From: Plumapathes pennacea
Lineage: Eukaryota > Cnidaria > Anthozoa > Antipatharia > Myriopathidae
Assembly: GCA_964036295.1 (NCBI GenBank)
Contig: OZ038466.1
Location: 11,132,001 to 11,196,000 of the forward strand
Length of the DNA stretch: 64,000 nucleotides
Direction of reading: 5' to 3'
The notes below the pieces were generated by a model. The model saw only the letters and a program-made list of their open reading frames with translations. It searched no databases and was not told where the DNA came from. Each line of letters begins with the position of its first letter. Positions within the stretch are counted from its first letter, which is position 1. The position numbers were made by a program, and so were the translations under genes. Below are positions 23,791 to 51,024 of this stretch, one piece after another.

Positions 23791-26503
23791 AACCACGAAT
23801 TTTTGGCATACTGTATTAATCCAACTTTTCGGCTTCAAAACGACCCTGCAAGGAAGCTGTGGCCACGGGAAAATTAAAAAGCTAATTGGTTAAAATGTTG
23901 TCCCCTGATTGGACACTCGTCAACATGGCGAACTGCAGTAATGACCGCCCTACAGGTAGTTTAGGGACCTTTTGTCTGGTGCTAAACCAATCACATCACA
24001 AGTTTGTTATTTTGCAAAAGTACCTAGCTAGCCTGCAGACTTTAGCAGGAATACAGGATGTCTGCATGCAGGTCAAAAAGTACCCAACCTAGGTGGGGGA
24101 CATTGCTGTGGAAATGAGTGAGGTCAAGGGTTTTGTGAGCTCAACAAACTTGATGAAAAAAAAGACACGATCAGAGACTGGGGGGTAAGGTGCAAATGAG
24201 GCCAGATTTTTAGATCCAAAAAGGATAAAACTTGACCCAAACAAATGCCAACGGCCCAGAACGTAACCCCCCAAAAGGCCTTTTTTTAACTCCACATAAA
24301 AATAAAGTAAAGAAGTCTCCATCAGGAATGCTGGGGTACACTTATTATCAGCCCTAAAAGGGACCCTGCGAAAACCTTTGTACCCCAGAGAAATCTGCCA
24401 GAAAATTTCTAACTGAAAAAATACCCCCTCTGGGATCAGAAAACAGTGGGCTGGCTACACTACTGTCCTTTTATTTCAACTCTAAAAATAATCAAAGCTG
24501 TACATTATTCAGTTATTAACTTTAAAGTACACCTTCACTGAAACTGAAGCATCTAAAGCACAAGGAAGCATCCTACCCATGATACTGTTTATCAATTTAT
24601 TCTCACTGCATAATTCATACAATCATGTTCTTTTCAAATGGTTAGGAGGAATTGACTATTTTGAAGATTGTATTAGACTAAAATGCAAGTCAACATGCCA
24701 AGCCATTACTAAGTCTCCTCCACTTGTCATTCGTTCAACAAATGACCAGAAACAACTGTGGGAGAGGCTAGCCAGTACACTGGTGATACAGGATCAGACA
24801 AGGTCTATGCTGATTGTTTCTGATTGGAGTAAAGGTGTTCTTTAAAGTGCAGACAAATAATGGCACTTACTCTCACATCATTTACTGGAAGACATTGCTA
24901 AGGAATGAACAGACAAAAAAGCTGCCCATTACCTTCATTGTACCAACCAAACTAAAATTTATTTTGTTGAATAAATGTGAAGCAGTTACAACCTAATAAA
25001 GAAATAGTATTGTTACTAACTGTAGAAGTAAAGTCCAATTAATTTTGAAACAGTAGTGCACTTAAATTATTTCTTCCTTGCATTGCTCTAATGCTAGACC
25101 TTCAGCGACATACATTAATCTAGAGTTGTGCGTGCTCAAAGAAAACCAACATAATTATCATGTGTTCACCTAATAATGTCCAGAACTGATGACAGAACTC
25201 TTCTTCCATTCTTCACTCCACAAGTAGTTACTGTAAGAAGAGCCTACTATAGTTCTCCCAAGCTGCCCCAGACAAGTGTCTCTGGGCACTTGAGGGTTAT
25301 ACTTGCTATAAGCATCCACTCTCTCCAGCCTAACAACTGTATTTGTAGAGTCATAATGTCCTCAGGTACACTAGAAAAGATTGCATGGAATACTTATTAT
25401 TTAATACTCTAACCCTACAGAACCCAAGAACAAAGCTCATTTCTGAGTTGCCAGTTCCCTCTGTTTGAAAAGGACTAGTGTTTGGCACACAAAAAATTCA
25501 AAGTGAGTTTGGTTTGCATAAATATGAACATGCAAAACTAGTCTTCAAATGAAAGTGGTTGCGCTTGGTCTCATTTTGAGACAGAGGTAAAAGGCAACTT
25601 AGAAAAGGCATATTACTGTATTGTAGTTTCAATATCAAAGTATGTAAAGAACACTTGCAACAAACCAGAAGCAAAGGTGACAAACAAAATTTGCATTTAA
25701 TGCAATAACCACTTGCTTAGGCCCGGGTTAAATGCCGAAAAATCAAACAATGGATTTTGCTCATTTGCATTGAGTTTGACAATTCTGAGATCGATGTTTA
25801 ACTTGGGCTTTACTTGTATGACTGGCAAAACCAAATCACTATTACCAGTAATGCTTTTGTTTCTGGTTGACTTGAGAACACAAAAAAATTAATTACTATG
25901 GCCTTTCCAAGTATTTTCTTGAGAAACAACAAGAGAACAACAAGCTTTCTCGCTTTCACTCCTGAGATTGATTAATTTCAATTTTCTCTTTCAGCCCCTC
26001 ACCAGAGATAATGTTTATATAGTATCATGCTGGTAGGGAGGATCTTGCATTTGATAGCTTGCTCAGATAAAAGCTGACTGACTTATGAATTCTCACTACA
26101 TCACTCATACATGTTTTTCTTAAATGGTTGGGAAAATCTGTATTATGAATCTGGGAGTGAAACTGCTCAGCTTGCATGGCAACTTCATGAGTCACCTTGC
26201 ACTTATTGATCATTGCGCAGGGTTTATACAGTAGCAATCAAAATTAGTCCAATAACACAATGGTTCACCAACATTGCTTTAAGTATGATACAGTCTGTGT
26301 GACGTACAGTAGATTATGAATCACAGCATACTTGTACTCCAACCAACTTCTCCCTACTCTCAACTGTACCACGGTTGCAATCTCTGACCTGATCATCTGT
26401 TGAACATATCATCATTTCTGTCAGGCCTCAATTTCATATACAACTCAATAATTATTCATTATTCCTACATCAGTTTGACCAAACCTGTGGAACAGGTAAT
26501 TCT
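23791..26503. other. Intergenic region between cyclin array and AGFG1
   Basis: No exon chain is supported here. An ATGGCGAAC start with a nearby GT (about 23923-23956) looks like a possible isolated first exon but has no partner. The stretch includes a dispersed MITE-like repeat at about 25953-26165. It probably also contains the AGFG1 3' UTR upstream of 26503. Confidence 0.5.
25953..26165. mobile_element. MITE-like dispersed repeat, family A (copy)
   Basis: It opens with CTTTCACTCCTGAG and closes with CTGGGAGTGAAA, imperfect inverted ends. It shares interior motifs (CACCAGAGAT, CACTCATACAT, GGTTGGGA) with the copy at 43818-44030. Related sequences occur at 38418-38620, 36725-36832 and 57718-57900. 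Confidence 0.6.
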
Positions 26504-29500
26504 TCACATGAAAGGGTTTGTGGATTGTTGCTGCATCTGTGGCTGTCCACCTCCCTAAAGAGCAAAGAAATATTTTGTTCAGTCCCAAGATATATCTATA
26601 TTAACAGGGAGCTTTTGGTATCTACAAGCTAAATTATTGCTTTTTTTTCAAAATGCTAATAGACAATTTTAATACTGGTTTGAGAGGGCAAAAAGAACAT
26701 TGAATCTTTTTTCTTCCAGGCCCCAGTCCAAACCAGTTTACACTCTGTTTTACGGAAAACTGGTCAGATTTTCAAAAACATTATCTCTGCCTCATGAAAT
26801 ATTGTTTTGGAGAGCCATATATCAAAATGTTCCCTAGTGAGCAATTGCCTCTGAACCCTGCCTAGAAACTGTGTTTGAACAACGGAAACCGATTAGATTT
26901 TCTCTTAGATCCACCCCTGCTTACCATGAATGGATTAGCTTGAGGTTGCTGCTGCTGCTGTTGGGGCCATCCTCCAAACTGCTGTTGTGGTTGTGGTTGC
27001 TGTTGTACAAACTGCCCACCGGCCATGTTGCTCATTCCAAATGCTTGGCCTCCAAAGCCACCAGGTTGACCACCAAAACCACCAGGTTGATTACCAAAGC
27101 CACTAGGTTGACCACCAAAGCCACTAGGCTGACCACCAAAACCACCCTGGCCTCCAAAGTTTTGCTGGCCACCAAATGCACCACCTCCTTGACTCATCTG
27201 ACTGGCTCCAAACCCGGCCTGGCCTACACCGAAGCCTGCCTGGCTGGCTCCCATAAAACCCATCTGGCCACTCATCTGCTGTTGCTGTTGCTGTTGTTGT
27301 GGCTGACCTCCTCCCATTTTCCCAAACTGGTTTGCAGCCATTGCTGTCATACCTGCCCCTCCAAAGCTGAGGTTCTGTTGTGCCGGTGGAATTCCCATGC
27401 TCTGTTGTGCAGGCTGTGCCCCCATGCTGCCACCCCACCCTGAGGGTTGAGAGTTGGCCTGACCAAATGACGCACCAGAGGTCTGTGCATTGCTGAAGCT
27501 TCCAAAGCCGCCGCTGGACACGTTTGTTAGGCCCATGCTGTTCGCAGGTGCGAAGTTCTTTCCAGGGCCATTCATCTGTCCAAAAGAACTGCCGCTGCTG
27601 CTGACACCAAACCCACTACCACCACCAAGACCTTGGAAGGGGTTCAATGCCTGTTGCTGGGGATGCTGTTGTTGTTGTTGTTGTTGTTGCTGTTGCTGCT
27701 TCTGGGGCTGCTGAAAGCCTCCTCCTCCAAAACCACCTCCGCCAGTATTTCCCCCACTGCTGGCAAAGGGATTGGGGCCACTGGACATACCCAAGGATGT
27801 ATTACTGCTGGAACCAAAGCTGGAGCCCCCACCCCCACCCCCACTGGTACCTGGGCTTCCACTTACATTACTGAATATACTGTCCAGGGCACTCAGGGCT
27901 GCGTACCTGTCTCCCAGGGAACTTCCTGAACTTGCAGTTGTAGCAGGGGTGGACACAGGGGCTGAGACCAAAGGGCCAAAACTTCCACCTACTGAGTTTG
28001 AGGCTGGTGTGGCTTGAACTGGTGCTGGAGGGGGGAAAGTAGATGTGTCATGGTTGAGTTACACTTTGTGGTATCAACAGTACATGGTACCTAACTAAAA
28101 TCTTCTTTTTTCAATTTGAATTTAAACCATCTGAAGGATACAGGCATCAAAGCAGTTGTACAAATACATGTTCACATGTATATTTATACAATAATAAATT
28201 ATGATGGTATGCTCAACATGTATATTATTGACTAATTATTAAAAGTAATATTTGGTGTATTCCCATGTAACATAGTCTCATCTAAACACTTGAGTAGTTG
28301 AGTAGTGTACAAAGGGAAACCACTTGGTGGCATAATGAGTTATATAATTCTTAAGTACAAGTAACCTGTTGACAGCCTCCACACACTGGTTAACAAGCTA
28401 CTGTATTCCCAAACCTGATGAAGGAGAAGATCCAAATGCCGTGAATCCACCACTGGATGACTGAGCACCAAAAGCATCAAATGAGCCAATCTGTTGTGGT
28501 TGAGTTGGTGCCATGGCAGGAGCTGACCCAAAGGCACCAAATCCAGAGGATGCAGGCTGTGCAGGCTGTGACGTCCCAAATGGATCAAAAGGTGCTGAGC
28601 TAGCTGGCTGTGCTGGCTGGGAACCAAATGCATCAAATGATGCAAAATTAGCTTGTGTTTGCTGAGGCTGCTGTCCAAATGGAGCTTGTGTTTGCTGAGG
28701 CTGTTGTCCAAATGGAGCTTGTGTTTGCTGAGGCTGTTGTCCAAATGGTGCTGGGGCTGAAGAGGAAAGGATTAGATGATTTATCTTCGGCTGAGTGGAG
28801 CGAAGTGTAACGAAACAGATGATAAATAGTTTCTCGAATTCCCAAACAAGAGGATAAAATATGTGCAAATATTTAGTGCAGAGATGTGTTCAAGCTTGTG
28901 TAAATATTTGCGGTATGCATATGCAAAAGACGCTAGTATATTAGAGATGATTAAGGTTAAGAGAGTCATTGTGGTCTACTTACTCGAAGCAGACAGGTTC
29001 AATTTAATTTTCTTGTTTGAGCTAAAAAAAGTACATGTACAGAGGATAATGAATATAATTAAATGGGCTTGTGTCTGTGTCTGCTATACCCGCACTGCAA
29101 TCTTGTATGTCAGTGTTTGGTGCTAAGTTTATATTTACAGGATAGCCTAGACAGTTGTAGTGGACTGGACAAAATAAAGAATATAAAATACTTACCGATG
29201 TTCCCGATATTACTATTTTGAATATTGCAAACCAAACTACATTATACATATCACAATCACAACTGCCATTGCCATCACTACAACCATCACCACACTACCA
29301 ACACTGACCCACACCCCCACCATCACCATCACCATCACCATCACCATCATCATCATCATCATTATCACCATCACCATCATCATTATCATCATCGCTACCA
29401 TCATAATCATAGTTACCTTCACTGAAAAACTCAACAGATTTTGTCCTTACCAGCTGGCTGTGCAAAGGGGTCACCACCCAAGTCTCCTAGCAGATCAAAG

Positions 29501-30112
29501 GCTGGTTGTTTAGGCTGAGCTGGTTGTGGGGCAGGCTGTGGTGGAGGGGGTGAGGTTGTGGCTGTTGCTGGTGGTATTGTAGGTATCACAACTGAGGACA
29601 TAATATTTGTTTGACTGGTTGTCCGTGGTCTTTCCCTTGTTGCAAGTGTGCTTGCTGGGCTTTGTACCTTAGATCAATATAAAAAGGTATTAGTTTGAGG
29701 AAGACTTTATCTAACTATTCTAATGTAGCAAGGCTAGAAATAGCCAATGCCAAAAATACTTTTCAACCAAACTGATGCCAAAGTAGTGTGGTACAAAAAC
29801 GTAAATGTAAAACCAACACCAATAATAATAACCACATGGAATAATGATTATGTAAAATATTAAATTACACATCTGTTCTAACATACATTATAGAATACAT
29901 TATAGATATGATACTTTTTTCTTGTTGTTCAAAACTAATTTGCATGTTACACAGTATTCAAAAGCTTAGTACCATGCTGTAAAGTTTTGTACTGCTTCTT
30001 ACATGCTGGAAATCTTTTCAGAGTCCCAAAAATCGAAAGCAACCCAGCAATCCCTTTTCATTTGATCCATTTGAGAAGATTAGTTTCACTTGGCCCACTT
30101 TTGTCAGTAAAT

Positions 30113-30148
<36 letters not shown>

Positions 30149-32751
30149 GAGAAGTTGATTTTTCCCAAATAGTGGAAACACAGAAATGCTATTTTTGATA
30201 CCAAATATCAGATTTGAAGATATTTTAATCATTTAAAAGTTATCGCATTTTTTTCAAAATGTGCAGAAACTGGAAATCAAATAAAACAAAAACATTGAAT
30301 TGGTTAATAGGGCCCGTCATCATTTCGTGCTAAAAATAATGCTTTTTCTTTAGAAATAAATATTGAGAGCTAATGTCAAGAACAGCAGCTTCAATCCCCC
30401 AAGATAGAAAGGTGATATTAAGCAGTTTAAGATTGCTGTATCCACGGCATCTGTCCTAAGATGTTAAAAATGTTTCAAAATTACCATACATATGACTTGA
30501 GAGTTTGTGGTTTGCAGGTTGCAGAATAAGGCAACCTCAAACTGCCTAATTATACATAAACATTACTTCAATCTGTTACTCATGTTACTCACACAATTAC
30601 CTGAGGCTGATTGACAACTACATTTGTTGAATTTTCTCCTAGAAGATGTTTAAGTGGCTTGGGTTCTGGCACTGAATTTGATGAGTTAACTTGCTGTGGG
30701 GAGATGTACCATCGTTTCCTCTCATACTTCTGGATCATATAGTCCTTCACTTTTTGTTCATCTTTGGACTCTGGTTCTGCTGGCATTGCTGAGTTCCACA
30801 ATCCAAGCCAAACTTTCTTACAGTACTGTAACAGAAAGCGAAGAGTGAATGGGTAAAGGACAACACTATCTCCTGCAGAAAAATGGTTTTTAAAGCCAGT
30901 TTTGGCAGAAAAGGCAGTAGTATTTTACAAATCTTCAAGTTTCTAACTTTCCTGGAAGTTCTTGGATGCCAGCTGGTTTTATAAAACATAATTATGATAT
31001 CTGTTTTGAATAACATTTAGCAGAATTGTACATATTAATCTGGCCAGATTGATGCCAAGAAGAGGATCACTTGCAATTCTTTCACTTTGAACAACATAAA
31101 ATAAGTATGGCTGACTGAATATTGAATGGGGAAATTTTCCCCGTGATCACTCTTGGAAGTTTATAAAGGACAGATCCCTGTTCAGTTTAGTAGTCCTTTT
31201 TCTGATAGCAAAATAAACTATGGAAATAGATGTCACACAAATCATTAGTGCTAAGTAAACTTCGGTTACACTGTATTTAATTTCTTTGACTGGAAATAAT
31301 GCTGATAGTGCTCTTGGCCACTACAAAATGGGTAATTCAGAGCTTATTTATCCTAATTCATGTCTAAATCACCCAGTTTATATACAGTACTGAACACTTT
31401 TATATTTAGGTAGGGAGGTATCCAGAGAGCCTTGCATGCATCTACATGTACATATAAGATTTTACCTAATTAATGTTGCAAATCTAACAGAACAATGTAT
31501 GAACCATGAGCAATATAATATTGTTCCTCTGAAAAATTTAGCAGGTATTCCTTTTACATAAATTTTAACCAGAAAAATTAGCAGACCAAGGTAAAAAAGC
31601 AACTCAGACTTACAGTTTGACAACGTTATTTTTGACAGTTAAAATAATAAACATTTTTCTGAAACTTACAATAGATCTGACAGCGACATATATTTTGCGC
31701 GATTAAAGTTGGCCTAAACCGGTGTTCAAAATTGGCGTGCAATGAATTGAATACAAAAGCTCGTTGGTATTAATGTGACCTTAATACCGCGAGCTATTAG
31801 CTAATCAGACGGGGAAAGAAATATGTTTAGTCTATAGAGGACAAAAAAAGGACTCTAAAATTATTGTGCTATAATATTACATCGTGTTTCCACGCGGTCT
31901 CGAATTTACACAATATTACCACGTCTACTAGTCTGCTCCTTCCCAAATTTGAAGCGATTTCTTCAAACGATTCGTAAATGTCAAAACAATGAGTAAGCTC
32001 CGGTACATTACATACATTACACAAAATTTGAAGGGAGCATAGAATTGAACATTCTCAAGTATATACCCAGGAAACATTCTACAATTTACTACAAGGAACA
32101 GTGTCACAATAAACGCTTTCAAAACGTTCTGCTTGAAATGGTTCCAGCCCTTTCCAATCGTCAAATATCAAAACCAAAATATTACAGAGACGCCAAATGA
32201 AGTACACAACAAATTTTAACGGTAAACACACAAACAATGACATTTCACCACTGCAGCGCTCTCAAGAACCTAAATCAGATCAACAACGTCAATTTGTCGA
32301 CTCTTCACGGTTCGATTGACACGCTGCTGAGGTGTTTTAGAGCTTTTACAAAGTAACTCCAATCATACTCCTAATTATCGTGTACCTCGTTGCCCGCTCC
32401 TTGCAAGAATTGTATTTCTTGCGGTGTAAAACTTGTCATCGAGATCGATTTGACCCGATTAGGTGGGTTGAGTCCTCGTCTGGAAGAGCGAGAAGAGAGA
32501 GTATACTTTGATTGGAACGCGCACTAGATGAATGAAAAGAAAAGCAACTCCCTCGTGCAGGGAACGGATGTCTTCAGCTCTACTCACAAAATGCCGCTGC
32601 ATGCCGTACAGACAAACGATCCTATGGTCATATTCACATACGTAGGACCTCTTTGTCCACAGTCGAAGCATTTCTTGTTGTTGGGCTGAGCGGCAAGATC
32701 CCTAAGAAGTTTTAAGTTCTTCTCGTCTTGCTTCTTTTTGGCAGAAGCCAT
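26504..32751 (-). CDS. AGFG1-like ArfGAP and FG-repeat protein
   Basis: Seven coding exons (32588-32751, 32386-32479, 30601-30825, 29451-29667, 28415-28756, 26925-28024, 26504-26554) give 730 aa. Residues about 30-53 hold the ArfGAP zinc finger (CFDCG, then CTACSG), followed by LRGLNPPNRVKSISM and KVWLGLWN. The middle is Pro/Gln-rich with three near-identical APFGQQPQQTQ repeats. The large sixth exon opens with DRYAALSALDSIF and continues as a Gly/Gln/Phe-rich FG-repeat region with a CAG/CAA polyglutamine tract. NPF motifs (GPNPFAS, ANPFM, STNPFM at the end) are the known EH-domain ligands of this family, which works in clathrin-coated vesicle formation and associates with nucleoporin-like or RNA-export functions. 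The start is set by the ATG of MASAKKKQDEKN just upstream of the finger. Confidence 0.93.
27650..27720 (-). repeat. Coding polyglutamine tract in AGFG1
   Basis: A run of CAA/CAG codons on the minus strand (seen as GTTGTTGTTGCTG on the plus strand) encodes about eleven consecutive Gln flanked by QQPQK and HPQQQ. It is a likely length-polymorphic site. Confidence 0.85.
29250..29410. repeat. CAT/CAC trinucleotide microsatellite in AGFG1 intron
   Basis: Imperfect (CAT)n and (CAC)n repeats fill about 160 bp of the intron upstream of coding exon 5. The histidine-rich and methionine-rich frames found here come from this repeat and are not genes. Confidence 0.9.
30117..30146. repeat. GT dinucleotide microsatellite
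   Basis: About 15 uninterrupted GT units lie in an AGFG1 intron. Confidence 0.95.
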
Positions 32752-34106
32752 GATGCCCGATCACTGCGTCGCTCACACTGCGCAAGTCAGACAAAAATTT
32801 CCACCGGGGGAGGAGAAGGGATGAAAAATCTGGTCACGGCAAACGAGTCACGCGAATGTCACGATATCCCTTTTCCGAGAACTGCCACGGAGCGAGTTCC
32901 TTGCGGAAATTGCGTGTTTGTACTCAGCATCATCAGTAAAATTAAGTAGGAGTATATTGGTGGCCCGTGTACACCCCATTCCCTCCTCAAAAATGAACAC
33001 CCGTTTGATATAGATCCCAATAAATAAATAAAAGCCAGTTATTGATAGTGCGTGCCATATGCCGTGAGAAAATCAGGAAGGAAAAGTAGAAACCTGAAAA
33101 CGAAAAACGGAGTGAGGCGATCGCGAGGCAGTAAGAATAAAAGGAAAAATCGTAAGGATGGGGGAAGAAGCCCGGAATGCGGAAGAGTTATATTTACACC
33201 CTGCTGTTGAATAAGTTTGTTTTTGTTCTTCAATGACTGTCTCAATTACTGGGCAAGCGAACTCCCAAGCCTTCCGGCGCGGACTCACATTTTACTGTGT
33301 CATTGTGTTGATAACCAATCAGGTTCGTCAAGGGCGCTTTCCATTTGGACAAGAAAACCGGCAGGAAATCAAATGGAACTAAACGGTTTTGGTAAGGATT
33401 TTCGGAAATTGTGAACAACCTCTCGAGATTGTCCTTTTTTTTCTTTTTTCGAAAACTTGGACGTCCGCAATGCAGGCTAGAATGACCGATGGTCAAATGA
33501 AAAGCCTCTCGCTACACAGTTCATCTAAAGATTTTAATGTTGATCACCCACTTACAGGCTCTTATGTTACTAACATAAAAATAAAAAAAAATACTATATC
33601 AGAGTATTCAAGTCCTACCGATCAATTTACATCTGGAAAACACCTCAACAAGGTAACGTGCCAATAAAACTGGGTTTTCTCTTACAGACATTTCCAAGAA
33701 ACAATTGGCTTGTTTCTTGGAAAAGTTATTTGCAGAGCAAGTATCTCGAACAATAGCTTGGACTGTGCTAGTCCCTCCTTTTCTGGCAAATGATCGTATG
33801 GACACGAGCAGGAAAGCAACGCACAATATCTGTGGCCGGAAAAGGAGGGGCTGGCAGTCAAGCTACCCCTCACAAAAGTTTCTGGGGTGGTTACAGGGGA
33901 CGTTGGACGTTATTCGTCCACTGTAACGTAATTCTGTACACACCCTGCGGTTTCTTATTCGTTATTTTGGGCCGATCCCGGAATTCCTGGCTTGCATGTA
34001 ACGTCATCAAAAATATATCAGAAGTTACATTACAGGATAGCATATGTCTCTTTTAAGTCAAACAAACCCCCGGGATTTCAAAGTGATTTGGTTTGCCTGT
34101 GAAAAA
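32752..34106. other. Upstream region of AGFG1 / downstream of kinase
   Basis: The first few hundred bases above the AGFG1 start are GC-richer (GCGTCGCTCACACTGCGC) and likely hold its promoter. The rest has no supported exon. A small inverted repeat, CCAAGAAACA/TGTTTCTTGG, sits near 33695-33720. Confidence 0.45.
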
Positions 34107-34217
34107 TTAGTTCACTTCCAAGTGACAGATTCCTTTTGTTAATCTAACATATATTTCATCTTGCGCTCTATTCAATCGCTTTAAGCGTTCATAAACTGTC
34201 TCTAACATTCGAATGAC
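34107..34217 (-). other. Duplicated or alternative last exon of Shark-type kinase
   Basis: On the minus strand an acceptor (TTTCTGTAG|GTC) opens a 36-codon frame ending in TAA at 34107-34109. The first residues, VIRMLET, match the start of the true last exon (35056-35256), and the preceding intron bases also match. The remainder (VYERLKRLNRAQDEIY) is unlike a kinase. It is phase-compatible with exon 11, so splicing to it would replace the end of the kinase C-lobe. It could be an alternative terminal exon or a decayed partial duplicate. Confidence 0.5.
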
Positions 34218-34465
34218 CTACAGAAATATCAAAGAGCACGCATCAGGCATTTCCCGGTAAAACGCATCGATGCGGTTTTGTTTGTCCGTCACCTGGCACA
34301 TAGATATGCGAATATGAAGTCTATTAAAAGTTAGCCGGACACATGGCGTTCGTAAACTGAAATATTTTGAGGTTCATCTTAAACAGGGCACAACGAAATG
34401 TACAAATTTGTGTCTTGAACAGAGAGCATCAGGAAACCCCTGACTCAAACCCAAACTTCAGTCGA

Positions 34466-34483
34466 CCCCCCCCCCCCCCCGTG
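34466..34483. repeat. Poly-C homopolymer
   Basis: A run of about 18 C occurs just left of the MITE at 34532. It is a likely sequencing weak point. Confidence 0.9.
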
Positions 34484-34531
34484 AGGAGAGTTACTCCCCC
34501 CCTGGCCCGCACAACTATTTGTCGCAGTCTA

Positions 34532-35055
34532 TTAAAGTGCCTATAAGCCTTCAGACGTTACGTTTTTATATGAAAGTAGGAAGTGATCTAAGCAACTTAT
34601 ATTCAAAGAAACTCCGTTCCGAAGCGTTCTTATACTTTTTTCACGCGGTTGAACTCAGAATTCCGAAATCTTGACCGAGCGACATGGGAGACTGGGTCTG
34701 TGACGTCAGAGAAGGCACTGGCATCGCTTTGGCGTCTCTTTACCTTAGTTGTTTTTTTCCCTTGGTTACGTTTTTCTCGACAACACATCTATGAGCATAA
34801 TTCTCACCTCGCCAACTGCAAAATCTGTGTGAAAGTTTTGTTTGACAAGAAACGAATCCCTCCTCTGACGTCATAACCCAGGCTCTCGATCGAAAAACTT
34901 TGCGCGGTCAGATTCAAAATGGCGGTCAAAATCGCATGTTTGCCGGCGGAAAAATATATAAAAACGCTTCGGAGCGGAGTTTCTTTGGCCATAAGTTGTT
35001 TAGATTACTTCCTACTTTCATATAAAAACGTAACGTCTGAAGGCTTATAGGCACT

Positions 35056-35059
<4 letters not shown>
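34532..35059. mobile_element. 520-bp MITE with long inverted repeats and TTAA duplication
   Basis: The element at 34536-35055 starts AGTGCCTATAAGCCTTCAG. It ends with the inverse complement of that sequence, and the arms match for about 50 bp. TTAA flanks both ends (34532-34535 and 35056-35059), the target preference of piggyBac-type transposons. The interior has no transposase and carries mirrored TGACGTCA-like sites. The right TTAA contains the stop codon of the neighbouring kinase, so the kinase 3' UTR begins in the element. Confidence 0.85.
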
Positions 35060-50525
<15,466 letters not shown>

Positions 50526-51024
50526 GGTGGCAACACATGAGAATTCTGCGCATTAAATCAAAGATCTTCCATGTTGAAAGGTTGCATACGTCACGATAAA
50601 TCCAGGGGTGGTTAGCTATCAGATTTCCAGCAGAAATTCATGCCTCAACACAACGGGAAAAAGGCCAAGAGGTCATTTACCAATGTGTCGATCAAAGTCT
50701 TTGCGTCGCTCGATCGGAGCAGATCGGAGCGGAAACTGTGATGTAGATCTTTATACTTGTGTTTTTGTTTCTGAAGTTTTCACTTTCAAGTGCTTTTGTT
50801 GTGACTTGGTGCTTCTGGTCCCTGCTAAATATGAATGGCTCGTGTTTACCTACCACATGGATTAGGGGGGAGGTTACCCTGAGCCAACAGTCACAAAACT
50901 GCGGATTCATTCATGAACGCATGCGGAGTTTCTATGACAACCACCCAAAACCAAGATGGTGGACAGAAAGTATAATTACAGTAATTTGTTTCTCATCTTT
51001 TGACTTATCTTTGGCCAGTTCAAG
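50526..51024. promoter_or_regulatory. Divergent promoter interval, kinase / AKAP14
   Basis: 499 bp separate the two start codons, which point away from each other. No TATA box stands out in either direction. The interval is inferred to contain both transcription starts. Confidence 0.4.

Noticed and set aside
23923-23960. Isolated ATGGCGAACTGC start with a following GT as a new gene's first exon
   Set aside because: No acceptor or downstream coding exon could be matched before AGFG1.
26871-28017. Several plus-strand and alternate-frame ORFs over 100 codons opposite AGFG1
   Set aside because: They are shadows of the compositionally biased FG/Gln-rich exon on the other strand.
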